From: F23-B02 sp963625685
GTDB taxonomy: Bacteria; Bacillota; Clostridia; Oscillospirales; Oscillospiraceae
Assembly: GCA_963625685.1 (NCBI GenBank)
Contig: CAVFTR010000009.1
Span: 1-64,000 of the forward strand
Reading direction: 5' to 3'
Length of the DNA: 64,000 nt
The position numbers and the translations under genes were made by a program. Below the pieces are notes generated by a model. That model ran no database searches and was not told where the DNA came from. It saw nothing but the letters and a program-made list of their open reading frames with translations. Below are positions 51,697-59,637 of the stretch, piece after piece (positions within the stretch are counted from its first letter, which is position 1; the number at the start of each line of letters is the position of its first letter).

Positions 51697-52541
51697 TGAG
51701 CAATAATGTTCTGCACGTTGAAAACGTCACCATGCAGTTCGGCGGCGTCGTTGCGGTCAACAACCTCTCGCTCGATATCCCCGAGGGCAAGATCATAGCG
51801 CTCATCGGCCCCAACGGCGCGGGCAAGACCACGGCCTTCAACTGCATCACCGGCGTTTACGAGCCCACTAACGGCCTTGTCGAGTTCATGGGAGAGCCCA
51901 TCGTGCGCAACCATCCGCAGGGCAAGATGAAGAAAAACTACAAGGGCGAAAACGGCGATATGTACCTGGGCAAGGTCGTCGCCAACACGCCGGATAAGAT
52001 AACCGGCAAGGGCATTGCCCGTACCTTCCAGAATATAAGGCTCTGGAAGAGCATGACGGTTTTTGAAAATGTTCTCGTTGCAAAGCACATGCACGCAAAG
52101 CAGAACGTCTTCTCCGCGACCTTCCGCGGCAACGCAAAGGAAGAAAAGCGCATGCGCGAGGAGACCATGGAGCTGCTGCGCGAGCAGGGGCTGGATAAAT
52201 ACAAGGACGAGATAGCCACCAGCCTGCCCTACGGCCTGCAGCGCCGCCTCGAGATAGCGCGCGCACTTGCCGCCGATCCGAAGCTCCTGCTGCTTGACGA
52301 GCCGGCAGCCGGCATGAACCCGCAGGAGACGCTGGAGCTTGCTAAGTTTATCCATGAGATCCGCGAGAAATACGGGCTTACCATCTTCCTTATCGAGCAT
52401 CACATGGAGCTGGTCATGCAGATATCCGACTATATCTACGTCATCGACTTCGGCTCGGAGATAGCCCAGGGCACGCCCAGGGAGGTCCAGAACGATCAGC
52501 GCGTTATCGACGCATATTTGGGGGTTGTTGAAGATGAGTGA
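51696..52541 (+). CDS. livG: branched-chain amino acid ABC transporter ATP-binding protein
   Basis: 281 aa. Walker A GPNGAGKTT, Q-loop GIARTFQNIR, signature LPYGLQRRLEIARAL and Walker B LLLLDEPAAGMNP. An insertion near residues 75-100 (GKMKKNYKGENGDMYLG) carries extra charged residues. Start ATG overlaps the livM stop (TAATG). Energises the LivHM channel from the cytoplasm. Confidence 0.93.
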   Translation: MSNNVLHVENVTMQFGGVVAVNNLSLDIPEGKIIALIGPNGAGKTTAFNCITGVYEPTNGLVEFMGEPIVRNHPQGKMKKNYKGENGDMYLGKVVANTPDKITGKGIARTFQNIRLWKSMTVFENVLVAKHMHAKQNVFSATFRGNAKEEKRMREETMELLREQGLDKYKDEIATSLPYGLQRRLEIARALAADPKLLLLDEPAAGMNPQETLELAKFIHEIREKYGLTIFLIEHHMELVMQISDYIYVIDFGSEIAQGTPREVQNDQRVIDAYLGVVEDE

Positions 52542-53244
52542 AGCAATACTGAAGATCAATGACCTCAAGGTCAATTACGGCGGCATCGAGGCCGTCAAGG
52601 GCATAAGCTTTGACGTTCCCGAGGGGCAGATAGTCACGCTTATCGGCGCAAACGGCGCGGGCAAGAGCTCGACCCTGCGCGCCATAGCGGGCCTTGTAAA
52701 GCCCTCCGGCGGCTCGATAGAGTTCAGGGGCGAGAGCATCACCGGCCTTGACCCGACCTCCATCGTCAAAAAAGGCATAACCCTCGTCCCCGAGGGCCGC
52801 AAGATATTCCCCGACCTCACGGTCGTTGAAAATCTCAAGATCGGCGCGTATCTGCGCAATGACGATCTGACCGACGACCTCAACTGGGTGTACGACCTGT
52901 TCCCGAGACTCAAGGAGCGCTCGTGGCAGGAGGGCGGCACGCTTTCCGGCGGCGAGCAGCAGATGCTCGCGGTCGGCCGGGCGCTCATGAGCCGTCCCCA
53001 GGTCATAATGATGGACGAGCCCTCCCTCGGCCTTGCGCCCATCATCGTGCGCGGTATCTTCGATATCATCAAGGAGATAAACAAGCGCGGCGTCACCGTC
53101 CTGCTTATCGAGCAGAACGCGAACATGGCGCTCAAGACGGCGCATATCGGCTACGTCCTTGAGACCGGACGCCTCACGATGTCCGGCTCCGGCGAGGAGC
53201 TGCTTGCAAACGAGCAGGTAAAGGCCGCCTACCTCGGAACCTGA
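52534..53244 (+). CDS. livF: branched-chain amino acid ABC transporter ATP-binding protein
   Basis: 236 aa. Walker A GANGAGKSS, signature LSGGEQQMLAVGRAL, Walker B VIMMDEPSLGLAP. ATG 52534 lies within the last codons of livG (8-base overlap). It is the second ATPase of the complex and ends the operon at a terminator 18 bases on. Confidence 0.93.
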   Translation: MSEAILKINDLKVNYGGIEAVKGISFDVPEGQIVTLIGANGAGKSSTLRAIAGLVKPSGGSIEFRGESITGLDPTSIVKKGITLVPEGRKIFPDLTVVENLKIGAYLRNDDLTDDLNWVYDLFPRLKERSWQEGGTLSGGEQQMLAVGRALMSRPQVIMMDEPSLGLAPIIVRGIFDIIKEINKRGVTVLLIEQNANMALKTAHIGYVLETGRLTMSGSGEELLANEQVKAAYLGT

Positions 53245-53262
53245 TAAAACATGAAATGTCTG

Positions 53263-53292
53263 AAAAAGACGCGCTGCGGCGCGTCTTTTTTT
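53263..53292 (+). terminator. terminator of the liv operon
   Basis: gacgcgc / gcgcgtc stem extended by A/T pairs, tgcg loop and a run of seven T. Confidence 0.9.
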
Positions 53293-53360
53293 CGCTTTAT
53301 GAAACATTTTTGCGCAGCGAAGCGTCATAATAACAAATAAAAGTGAGGGAGGTCGGAACG

Positions 53361-55082
53361 ATGAAAAAGCTTATTGCAGCTTCGCTGTGCATTGCCCTTG
53401 CGCTTGGCCTGTGCGCATGCCGGGTCCCGCAGAGCGCGGCGGGGGACTACTCCGAGATCTTCGCGGCGATAAAGAAGTGTCAGAGCGAAAATCAGACTGC
53501 GATACGCAACGATGCCGCTGACTATGAGGTGGAAGCGTTCTCTCAGGCTCAGGACAGTCACTCGCAAACCAATGTGCAGACGGAAGGCATAGACGAGGGA
53601 GACCTTATCAAGACAGACGGAAGCTATATCTACTATCTCAACGGCAAGAGCGTCACGATCTATGAGGCGGCGGGAGAGAATAGCCGTAGGGCGGGCTCGG
53701 TGAAGCTCGGCGAGGATGTGTTTGCGTATAATATGTACGTCGAGGACGGCGTTCTGGCGCTGATAGCGGGCTCCGGCGGAGCGTATGATTCAGACCGCCC
53801 GCGCACGACGGTGTATTACTACGACGTCTCCGACCCCGCGGACACAAGACTCACGGCATCAACAGGGCAGGACGGCTGGCTCACGACGAGCAGGCTATAT
53901 GACGGAAGGCTGTATCTCGTAACGAGCTATTATGTAGAGGACGAGGCCGTGCGCTCAAGGCCCGAGACCTATGTCCCGCAGCTTTATCTCAACGGTGCAT
54001 CCCGGCTTGCCGACGGCTCCTGCATAAGCACGATGCCCGAGCCCGGCTCGACCTGCTATACCGTTGCGGCGGCCTATGACATGAAAAGCGGCGCACTGGC
54101 GGCGCACAGAGCCGTCCTCGGCGCTGACGGCACGGTCTATATGAACAAAACGAGCCTGTATCTGAGCGCGTCGAGGGCAGAGCAGGAGACGCTCGGAAGC
54201 TATAAGGAGAGCGTGTACGACGTTTCCGAGTGCGCCGCCAGGCAGTATACGGACATTATGAGGCTGAATGTCCCCGACCTGTCCGCGGCGGCCTCGGGAA
54301 CGGTCGAGGGCTATCTCGACAGCCAGTTTTCCATGGACGAGTACAAGGGCGCCGTGCGCGTCGTAACTACCTCGACACCGAGCTACTGGAGCATATACAC
54401 GGACGCCGAGCGCGAGCTTGAAAGCTGTAAATACGATAGCGAGCGCAGCGTGACCTCAAATAATCTGTATATTTTAGACGGGCAGCTGAACAAGCTTTCC
54501 TCGGTGGAGGGCCTTGCCGAGAACGAGAATGTGTACTCCGTGCGCTTTGACGAAGACTTTGTGTATTTCTGCACCTTCCGGCAGGTCGACCCGCTCTTTG
54601 CCGCCGACCTGTCCGACCCCAAAGCGCCCAGGATACTCAGCGAGCTGAAGATAAGCGGCTTTTCCGAATACCTGCACAAGTGGTCCGACGAGCGGCTCTT
54701 CGGTCTCGGCAGCGAAGCCGATGAGGACAGCGGCGTCAGCACGGGGCTCAAGCTCGTGATGTTCGACACCTCGGATAAGGCGGATGTCACGGTGAAAAAC
54801 ACACTGAACCTCTCCGAGGGCAGCTATACCTCCGCACTTTACGATCACACGGCGCTGCTTATATCGCCCGAGCGCAATATCATAGGCTTCTGCGCGGACG
54901 ACAGCTACCTGGTGTTTTCCTACAGCGACGAAAACGGCTTTGAAAAGCGCAGCGAGACGGCTCTTGGCGATGACGATGCGTCCATGCGCGCAGCATATGT
55001 CGGAAAATACGTCTATATTGTCTCCGGCAGCGGCCTGAGGGTACTGGATATGGACAGCTGCGAGCTTGCAGCGACCGTTTGA
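53361..55082 (+). CDS. beta-propeller domain lipoprotein (PF09826-type)
   Basis: 573 aa. Signal peptide with lipobox LCAC (Cys 20), then a predicted beta-propeller: VQTEGIDEGDLIKTDGSYIYYL is the family signature, with repeated D..YLVTSYY / YVYIVSG blades. Secreted and lipid-anchored; function unknown. The ATG at 53361 follows gggaggtcggaacg. A stand-alone gene between the liv operon and feoAB. A role in envelope or metal handling cannot be inferred from position alone. Confidence 0.85.
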   Translation: MKKLIAASLCIALALGLCACRVPQSAAGDYSEIFAAIKKCQSENQTAIRNDAADYEVEAFSQAQDSHSQTNVQTEGIDEGDLIKTDGSYIYYLNGKSVTIYEAAGENSRRAGSVKLGEDVFAYNMYVEDGVLALIAGSGGAYDSDRPRTTVYYYDVSDPADTRLTASTGQDGWLTTSRLYDGRLYLVTSYYVEDEAVRSRPETYVPQLYLNGASRLADGSCISTMPEPGSTCYTVAAAYDMKSGALAAHRAVLGADGTVYMNKTSLYLSASRAEQETLGSYKESVYDVSECAARQYTDIMRLNVPDLSAAASGTVEGYLDSQFSMDEYKGAVRVVTTSTPSYWSIYTDAERELESCKYDSERSVTSNNLYILDGQLNKLSSVEGLAENENVYSVRFDEDFVYFCTFRQVDPLFAADLSDPKAPRILSELKISGFSEYLHKWSDERLFGLGSEADEDSGVSTGLKLVMFDTSDKADVTVKNTLNLSEGSYTSALYDHTALLISPERNIIGFCADDSYLVFSYSDENGFEKRSETALGDDDASMRAAYVGKYVYIVSGSGLRVLDMDSCELAATV

Positions 55083-55085
55083 GCA

Positions 55086-55114
55086 TTGACAAAACCGCCG
55101 CGTCAGCGTAAACT
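55086..55114 (+). promoter_or_regulatory. promoter of feoAB
   Basis: -35 TTGACA (55086-55091), 17-base spacer, -10 TAAACT (55109-55114), overlapped by an inverted repeat. Confidence 0.75.
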
Positions 55115-55137
55115 AACATAAGTTAGATGAGCCTAAC
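55113..55137. promoter_or_regulatory. candidate iron-repressor operator of feoAB
   Basis: Two overlapping inverted repeats built from ctaac and gttag: ctaac-ataa-gttag (55113-55126) and gttag-atgagc-ctaac (55122-55137). The TTAG/CTAA half-sites resemble DtxR/IdeR-family boxes. They cover the -10 box and the start, so a metal-loaded repressor would block transcription. The regulator is not in the window. Confidence 0.6.
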
Positions 55138-55164
55138 ACATTAGCTGCGCTGCGGAGGTTTTAT

Positions 55165-55398
55165 ATGACGCTTGATAAGCTGCCGATAGGCAAACCGGCA
55201 ATGATACTCGAGGTCGGCGGAGAGGGAGACCTGAGATGCCATCTGCTCGACATGGGGCTGATACCGCACACCGAGGTGACGGTACGCAAGGTCGCGCCGC
55301 TCGGAGACCCCATGGAGCTGTATCTCAGGGGCTATACCATGACCCTGCGCAAGGAGGACGCCGCGCGCATAGAGGTCAGACCCGAGGAGGACATTTGA
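55165..55398 (+). CDS. feoA: ferrous iron transport protein A
   Basis: 77 aa SH3-like protein (CHLLDMGLIPHTEVTVRKVAPLGDPMELYLRGY). Cytoplasmic partner of FeoB. Start ATG after ggaggttttat. Two bases separate it from feoB. It has its own iron-type operator upstream. Confidence 0.92.
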   Translation: MTLDKLPIGKPAMILEVGGEGDLRCHLLDMGLIPHTEVTVRKVAPLGDPMELYLRGYTMTLRKEDAARIEVRPEEDI

Positions 55399-55400
55399 CC

Positions 55401-57410
55401 ATGCTCCTTGCTCTTGTCGGAAATCAGAACTGCGGAAAAACGACGCTTTTCAACCAGCTCACCGGCTCGAATCAGCACGTCGGAAATTTCCCCGGCGTCA
55501 CGATAGAGCATAAGATCGGTCAGGTCATAGGCTGGAAAGACTATGAGCTCGTGGACCTGCCGGGCATCTACTCGATCCGTCCGTACTCCGGAGAGGAGAA
55601 GGTGACGCGGGACTTTATAATAGACCGCAGGCCGGACGCGATAATAAACATCGTCGACGCGACGAATATAGAGCGCAATCTGTATCTCACGCTCCAGCTC
55701 ATCGAGATGGGCAAGCCCATGGTGCTGGCGCTGAATATGATGGACGAGCTTCTGGGCAATCACGGCAGCGTGGATATACAGAAGCTGTCCGACAGACTGG
55801 GCATACCGGTCGTGCCGATAGCGGCGGCCAAAAACGACGGCGTAGAGGAGCTCATGCGCATCGTCGCCGAAACAGCCGAAAATGCGCACAGGCCGCGCAG
55901 GATAGACTTCTGCTCGGCAGGCCCCGTGCACCGCTGCATACATACCGTCAGCCACGTCGTCGAGGATCACGCCGAAAAGATAGGCGTTCCGCCGCGCTTT
56001 GCGGCGACCCGCGTCATCGAGGAGGATGCGGAGATCATCTCCGCCCTCAAGCTCAGCGAAAACGAGCTTGAGCTCGTAGGGCACGCGGTGCTCGAAATGG
56101 AAAACGAGGGCGGGCTGGACCGCAACGCGGCGCTTGCCGAGATGCGCTATCGCTTTATAGAGGCCGTGTGCTCGGAATGTGTGGTAAAGGCGCATGAGAG
56201 CAGGGAGATGCTGCGCAGCATAAGGATAGACAAGGTGCTCACGAACAGATACCTTGCCATACCTACCTTCATCGCCATCATGGCCTTCATATTCTGGATG
56301 ACCTTCAGCGTGCTGGGCAAATGGCTGTCCGATCTTCTGGCGCTGGGCATCGACAGCGTGACGGCGCTTGCCGACAGAGCGCTGACGGCCTACGGCCTGA
56401 ACCCCGTCGTGCACAGCCTTGTCATTGACGGCGTTTTTGCCGGCGTGGGCAGCATGCTCAGCTTCCTTCCGCTGATCGTCGTGCTGTTTTTCTTCCTCGC
56501 CATCCTTGAGGACACCGGCTACATGTCGCGCGTCGCCTTCGTCATGGATAAGCTCCTGCGCCGCATAGGCCTGTCGGGCCGCAGCTTCGTCCCGATGCTC
56601 ATCGGCTTCGGCTGCTCGGTGCCCGCTATCATGGCGACGCGCACGCTCTCGTCCGAGCGCGACCGCAAAATGACGATGCTGCTGATCCCCTTCATGAGCT
56701 GCTCGGCGAAGATACCCATTTACGCTGTGTTCACGGCGGCGTTTTTCCCGGATAACGGCGGCCTGGTCATGACCTGTCTGTATGTCTTCGGCATGCTCGT
56801 GGGCATAATAGCGGCGAAGATACTCAGCAAGACCGCGTTCACCGGAAAGCCCGTGCCATTTGTCATGGAGCTTCCGAACTACCGCATGCCGTCGCTGAAA
56901 ACGGTGCTGCTGCTCATGTGGGAAAAGGCCTGGGACTTTATCCGCCGCGCCTTTACGGTCATATTCGCTGCGACTATCGTGATATGGTTTTTGCAGAACT
57001 TCGACGTTCGCCTCAACGTCGTAGGACAGGGCAGCGGCGACAGCCTGCTTGCCATTATCGGCACGTGGCTCGCGCCGGTATTTGCGCCACTCGGCTTTGG
57101 AGACTGGCGCGTCGCGACGGCGCTCGTCACCGGCCTCATGGCCAAGGAGGCGGTCATAAGCACGCTCGGCGTCCTCATGGGCGTCGGAGCAAATCTCGGC
57201 AGCGCGGCGCTCGGTACGCTATTCACGCTGCCGTCGGCGGTGAGCTTTCTTGTGTTCTGCCTGCTGTATACGCCCTGCGTGGCCGCTCTCGCGGCGCTCA
57301 GGCGCGAGCTCGGCAGCGGAGCGAAAACCGTGCTCGTCATGCTCTCGCAGTGCTGCGTGGCGTGGCTTGCGGCCTTCTGCGTGTATACGCTCATGGGAGT
57401 GATATTGTAA
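55401..57410 (+). CDS. feoB: ferrous iron transport protein B
   Basis: 669 aa. N-terminal G domain with G1 GNQNCGKTT, G3 DLPGIYSI and a GDI helical domain (to about 270), then about ten membrane segments with Gate motifs (GFGCSVPAIMATRTL and a second Cys-containing segment near LYTPCVAAL). Imports Fe(II). Start ATG at 55401 after gaggaggacatttgacc. Slightly shorter than E. coli FeoB, as in other clostridia. Cotranscribed with feoA and the Cys-rich protein. Confidence 0.95.
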   Translation: MLLALVGNQNCGKTTLFNQLTGSNQHVGNFPGVTIEHKIGQVIGWKDYELVDLPGIYSIRPYSGEEKVTRDFIIDRRPDAIINIVDATNIERNLYLTLQLIEMGKPMVLALNMMDELLGNHGSVDIQKLSDRLGIPVVPIAAAKNDGVEELMRIVAETAENAHRPRRIDFCSAGPVHRCIHTVSHVVEDHAEKIGVPPRFAATRVIEEDAEIISALKLSENELELVGHAVLEMENEGGLDRNAALAEMRYRFIEAVCSECVVKAHESREMLRSIRIDKVLTNRYLAIPTFIAIMAFIFWMTFSVLGKWLSDLLALGIDSVTALADRALTAYGLNPVVHSLVIDGVFAGVGSMLSFLPLIVVLFFFLAILEDTGYMSRVAFVMDKLLRRIGLSGRSFVPMLIGFGCSVPAIMATRTLSSERDRKMTMLLIPFMSCSAKIPIYAVFTAAFFPDNGGLVMTCLYVFGMLVGIIAAKILSKTAFTGKPVPFVMELPNYRMPSLKTVLLLMWEKAWDFIRRAFTVIFAATIVIWFLQNFDVRLNVVGQGSGDSLLAIIGTWLAPVFAPLGFGDWRVATALVTGLMAKEAVISTLGVLMGVGANLGSAALGTLFTLPSAVSFLVFCLLYTPCVAALAALRRELGSGAKTVLVMLSQCCVAWLAAFCVYTLMGVIL

Positions 57411-57411
57411 A

Positions 57412-57549
57412 ATGGAGATCGTCATAATCGCGGTGCTCGCAATATGGCTCGTCCTCGCTCTGCGCAGCATGAAAAAGGGCGGAGGCTGCTGCGGCGGCAA
57501 ATGCTCCGGCTGCTCGAAAGACTGCAAGGACTGCGATCATAAAAAATGA
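57412..57549 (+). CDS. FeoB-associated Cys-rich membrane protein
   Basis: 45 aa: one membrane segment (IVIIAVLAIWLVLAL) and a tail with six Cys (GGCCGGKCSGC, KDCKDC), matching the FeoB-associated Cys-rich family (PF12669). It starts 1 base after the feoB stop. Its Cys could pass or sense Fe(II) at the FeoB exit; this is proposed for the family, not proven. Confidence 0.85.
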   Translation: MEIVIIAVLAIWLVLALRSMKKGGGCCGGKCSGCSKDCKDCDHKK

Positions 57550-57576
57550 AGAGCGTGCGTCTTGCACGCTCTTTTT
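57550..57576 (+). terminator. terminator of the feo operon
   Basis: 9-bp stem agagcgtgc / gcacgctct with a 5-base loop and five T, directly after the Cys-rich gene stop. Confidence 0.85.
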
Positions 57577-57590
57577 GCGTGATTACTCTT

Positions 57591-57620
57591 GTATATTCCC
57601 CTATAAAACGGTCAACAATA
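57591..57620 (+). promoter_or_regulatory. candidate sigma-F promoter
   Basis: -35 GTATA (57591-57595), 15-base spacer, -10 GTCAACAATA (57611-57620), matching the forespore sigma-F pattern at all but one position. It precedes the SpoIIQ-like gene, a known sigma-F target in Bacillus. Confidence 0.5.
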
Positions 57621-57645
57621 GGCATAGATAAAGGAGGTTTTATCT

Positions 57646-58350
57646 ATGCAGAACGAAAAAAGCGGCAGACTGGACAGGTTTTTTGCCGGCAAGGGCTTCT
57701 ACATAGTCCTTGCGCTATGTGTGATCGTGATAGGAATATCGGCCTACAGCCTCGAGAAGGAAGCGGATACGCCAACAGGCGGCCCGGACCCCGGCATGAG
57801 CGCCGCGAGGCAGACAGAGCGCCCCGAGGCAAGCTCGCAGCCGCCGGTGAGCACCGAGGCTCCGAAGCCCGTGGATGTGCCGGACGGGGAGGATATCGTC
57901 TCCGCCGGAACGATGAGCTCGGAGGATGTGTGGCCCGAGCAGACGGCGTGGCGGTGGCCGGTGTCGGGCGAGATCGAGCGCGGCTACAGCGTCGCGGCGC
58001 TCAGCTACGACGTAACGATGGCCGACTGGAGGACCCATGACGGCGTCGATATCCTCGCGCCCCAGGGCGAGCTGGTCGTCGCGGCGGGCGACGGCGAGGT
58101 CGTGAGCGTGACACAGGACGATCTGTACGGCACGACGGTCGTTATCGACCATGGCAGCGGCATCAAAACGAGCTATTCAAATCTCGCCGAAACGCCGACA
58201 GTAGCCGCCGGAGACAGGGTGAAGAGCGGCGACGTCATAGGCTCTGTCGGCAAGACCGCGCTGTGCGAGATAGGGCAGGGCAGCCACATCCACTTTGCCA
58301 TGAGCCGCGACGGTGAGAGCACCGACCCGACGGCCTATCTTCCGATATGA
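57646..58350 (+). CDS. M23 metallopeptidase-domain protein, SpoIIQ-like
   Basis: 234 aa. Short cytoplasmic start, one membrane segment (about 19-36), Pro/Glu linker, then an M23/LytM domain at about 110-230 with both zinc motifs apparently intact (THDGVDI and HIHF). The size and single-pass layout fit SpoIIQ, the forespore protein that pairs with SpoIIIAH during engulfment; clostridial SpoIIQ often keeps the zinc site, unlike Bacillus. A sigma-F-like promoter supports this. A general cell-wall endopeptidase is the alternative. Site aaaggaggttttatct. Confidence 0.75.
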   Translation: MQNEKSGRLDRFFAGKGFYIVLALCVIVIGISAYSLEKEADTPTGGPDPGMSAARQTERPEASSQPPVSTEAPKPVDVPDGEDIVSAGTMSSEDVWPEQTAWRWPVSGEIERGYSVAALSYDVTMADWRTHDGVDILAPQGELVVAAGDGEVVSVTQDDLYGTTVVIDHGSGIKTSYSNLAETPTVAAGDRVKSGDVIGSVGKTALCEIGQGSHIHFAMSRDGESTDPTAYLPI

Positions 58351-58376
58351 AATTTGAAGAAAAATAAAAAAATATG

Positions 58377-58405
58377 TTGACAATCCGGGCTGTGTCTTGT
58401 ATAAT
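58377..58405 (+). promoter_or_regulatory. promoter of the tRNA-Met/tRNA-Glu unit
   Basis: -35 TTGACA (58377-58382), 17-base spacer, -10 TATAAT (58400-58405): full consensus. Confidence 0.85.
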
Positions 58406-58427
58406 TCCAATTGCTCATTTGAGAAAT

Positions 58428-58504
58428 GGCGGCATAGCTCAGTTGGCTAGAGCATGCGGTTCATACCCGCAGTGTCCCCGGTTCGAATCCAGGTGCCGCT
58501 ACCA
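58428..58504 (+). tRNA. tRNA-Met (CAT), elongator type
   Basis: Acceptor ggcggca pairs with tgccgct. The anticodon stem tgcgg/ccgca holds loop ttcatac, anticodon CAT. CCA at 58502-58504. The 1-72 pair is G-T and the body is that of the elongator species, the substrate of TmcAL. Confidence 0.95.
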
Positions 58505-58505
58505 A

Positions 58506-58535
58506 GAAGGCGCAGATATTATTACCTGCGCCTTA
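58506..58535 (+). other. inter-tRNA hairpin
   Basis: Arms aaggcgcag and ctgcgcctt with an AT-rich loop between the two tRNAs, analogous to the hairpin at 170-201. Poor T-run, so processing or partial termination. Confidence 0.5.
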
Positions 58536-58540
58536 ATTTA

Positions 58541-58615
58541 GGCCCGTTGGTCAAGCGGTTAAGACACCGCCCTTTCACGGCGGTAACATGGGTTCGATTC
58601 CCGTACGGGTCACCA
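58541..58615 (+). tRNA. tRNA-Glu (TTC)
   Basis: Acceptor ggcccgt pairs with acgggtc. The anticodon stem ccgcc/ggcgg holds loop ctttcac, anticodon TTC. CCA at 58613-58615. Substrate of MnmA. Its 3' 18 bases recur at 58742-58759. Confidence 0.95.
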
Positions 58616-58655
58616 AAAAAGGCAGCCCCACCCTTCGGTGGGACTGCCTTTTTTA
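58616..58655 (+). terminator. terminator after tRNA-Glu
   Basis: aaaaaaggcag ... ctgcctttttt outer stem with inner ccaccc/gggtgg around ttcg, and six T. Confidence 0.9.
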
Positions 58656-58663
58656 TATCTAAT

Positions 58664-58759
58664 GCGGGAATCGAAGGGAGCGGGAGTGAATGACGTGCCG
58701 GCGGCACGTCAGAGCCGCGACCCGGCTCGCCCGCAGGCGAGGATTCCCGTACGGGTCAC
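58664..58759 (+). repeat. tRNA-Glu tail module
   Basis: An inverted T-arm copy (gcgggaatcgaa, 58664-58675), a palindrome tgacgtgcc/ggcacgtca near 58690, GC-rich stems, then an exact 18-base direct copy of the tRNA-Glu 3' end (gattcccgtacgggtcac, 58742-58759). A terminator hairpin follows at 58765. Same order of parts as at tRNA-Pro. Confidence 0.7.
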
Positions 58760-58764
58760 AAAAA

Positions 58765-58799
58765 AAACACAGTCCACCGAGAGGCGGACTGTGTTTTTT
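58765..58799 (-). terminator. bidirectional terminator at the sortase gene end
   Basis: Stem acacagtcc / ggactgtgt with A-run before and T-run after. It serves the sortase gene on the minus strand and completes the tail/terminator module on the plus strand. Confidence 0.8.
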
Positions 58800-59542
58800 C
58801 ATATCTTCCTTGCGACGACGATGAAGCGGCCGTCGTCGGTGTGGTATGCGCAGGTGGAAAGCGTGAGCAGCTTGTCACCGGGGGAGAGCTCGGCATCAGT
58901 ATCATAGAGCCTGTTCTCCTCGATGAATTTGACATATTCATCGAACTTTTCATCACTGCTGCCGGTGTACTCATAATATTTGAAGACATTTCCACCCCCC
59001 CCATTTTCTGACACGAGCGCGGTCTTTATCGCAGCTACTATCTCATAGCTCTGCTTTTCGTATATCGTGTCGAAGCTTATGAGCCTGTGCTGCCTGTAAA
59101 AATCCTCGCTGACATAGTACATGAGCGAGCCGAACATGGAATAGTCCTTCATGTTGTGTCCGTAGATTATGATGTTGTCGGACGAGAGGATATCGCAGTA
59201 CTCGTCGACGAACAGGCAGCCGCGGTAGGAGTAGCTGCCGTAGAAGTCCGTGTGCAGATATTTGTCTATCTCGTCGGGGGCGTACATGACGACATTGTCT
59301 ATCCCCGTGCCGTCTATCTTAAGCCAGCCTATGGTGTCGCTGTTTTCGGCGTAAAGCGCCTCGTATTCGGGCAGAACGTCGGGTATGCTCGCCGACGCCT
59401 CCGCGTTCTTTAAGGACTGGAGCCTGTCGCCGGTGCTTTTGCTGCGTATACCGTCGACGGCATAGAAGGCGAGAAAGCCGACCGAGACTATCAGAGCTAT
59501 CAAAGCGATCAGACGTATTATTCTGCGCGTCTTATCTTTCAT
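58799..59542 (-). CDS. srtB: class B sortase
   Basis: 247 aa. N-terminal membrane anchor (LIALIALIVSVGFLAFYAV), then the sortase barrel with catalytic His (IIYGHNMKDYSMF), Cys (LSTCAYH) and Arg (DGRFIVVARK). The insertion between strands and the LSTC..H form fit class B. It joins a sorting-signal protein to peptidoglycan. A glycine run (SENGGGGNVF) near 183 is unusual. The gene upstream (59638) encodes a likely substrate; a terminator lies between them, so expression is only partly linked. Confidence 0.92.
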   Translation of the reverse strand: MKDKTRRIIRLIALIALIVSVGFLAFYAVDGIRSKSTGDRLQSLKNAEASASIPDVLPEYEALYAENSDTIGWLKIDGTGIDNVVMYAPDEIDKYLHTDFYGSYSYRGCLFVDEYCDILSSDNIIIYGHNMKDYSMFGSLMYYVSEDFYRQHRLISFDTIYEKQSYEIVAAIKTALVSENGGGGNVFKYYEYTGSSDEKFDEYVKFIEENRLYDTDAELSPGDKLLTLSTCAYHTDDGRFIVVARKI

Positions 59543-59563
59543 CGTGTGTTCCTCGAAAAATGG

Positions 59564-59595
59564 AAAATAGGAGTGGCTTTCGCCACTCCTATTTT
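59564..59595 (-). terminator. terminator of the wall-anchored protein gene
   Basis: 14-bp stem aaaataggagtggc / gccactcctatttt with tttc loop. On the minus strand it is followed by ccattttt. Confidence 0.75.
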
Positions 59596-59637
59596 ATATG
59601 CACTGCTGCAATAAGTCAACCGATCGCCCACATATGA

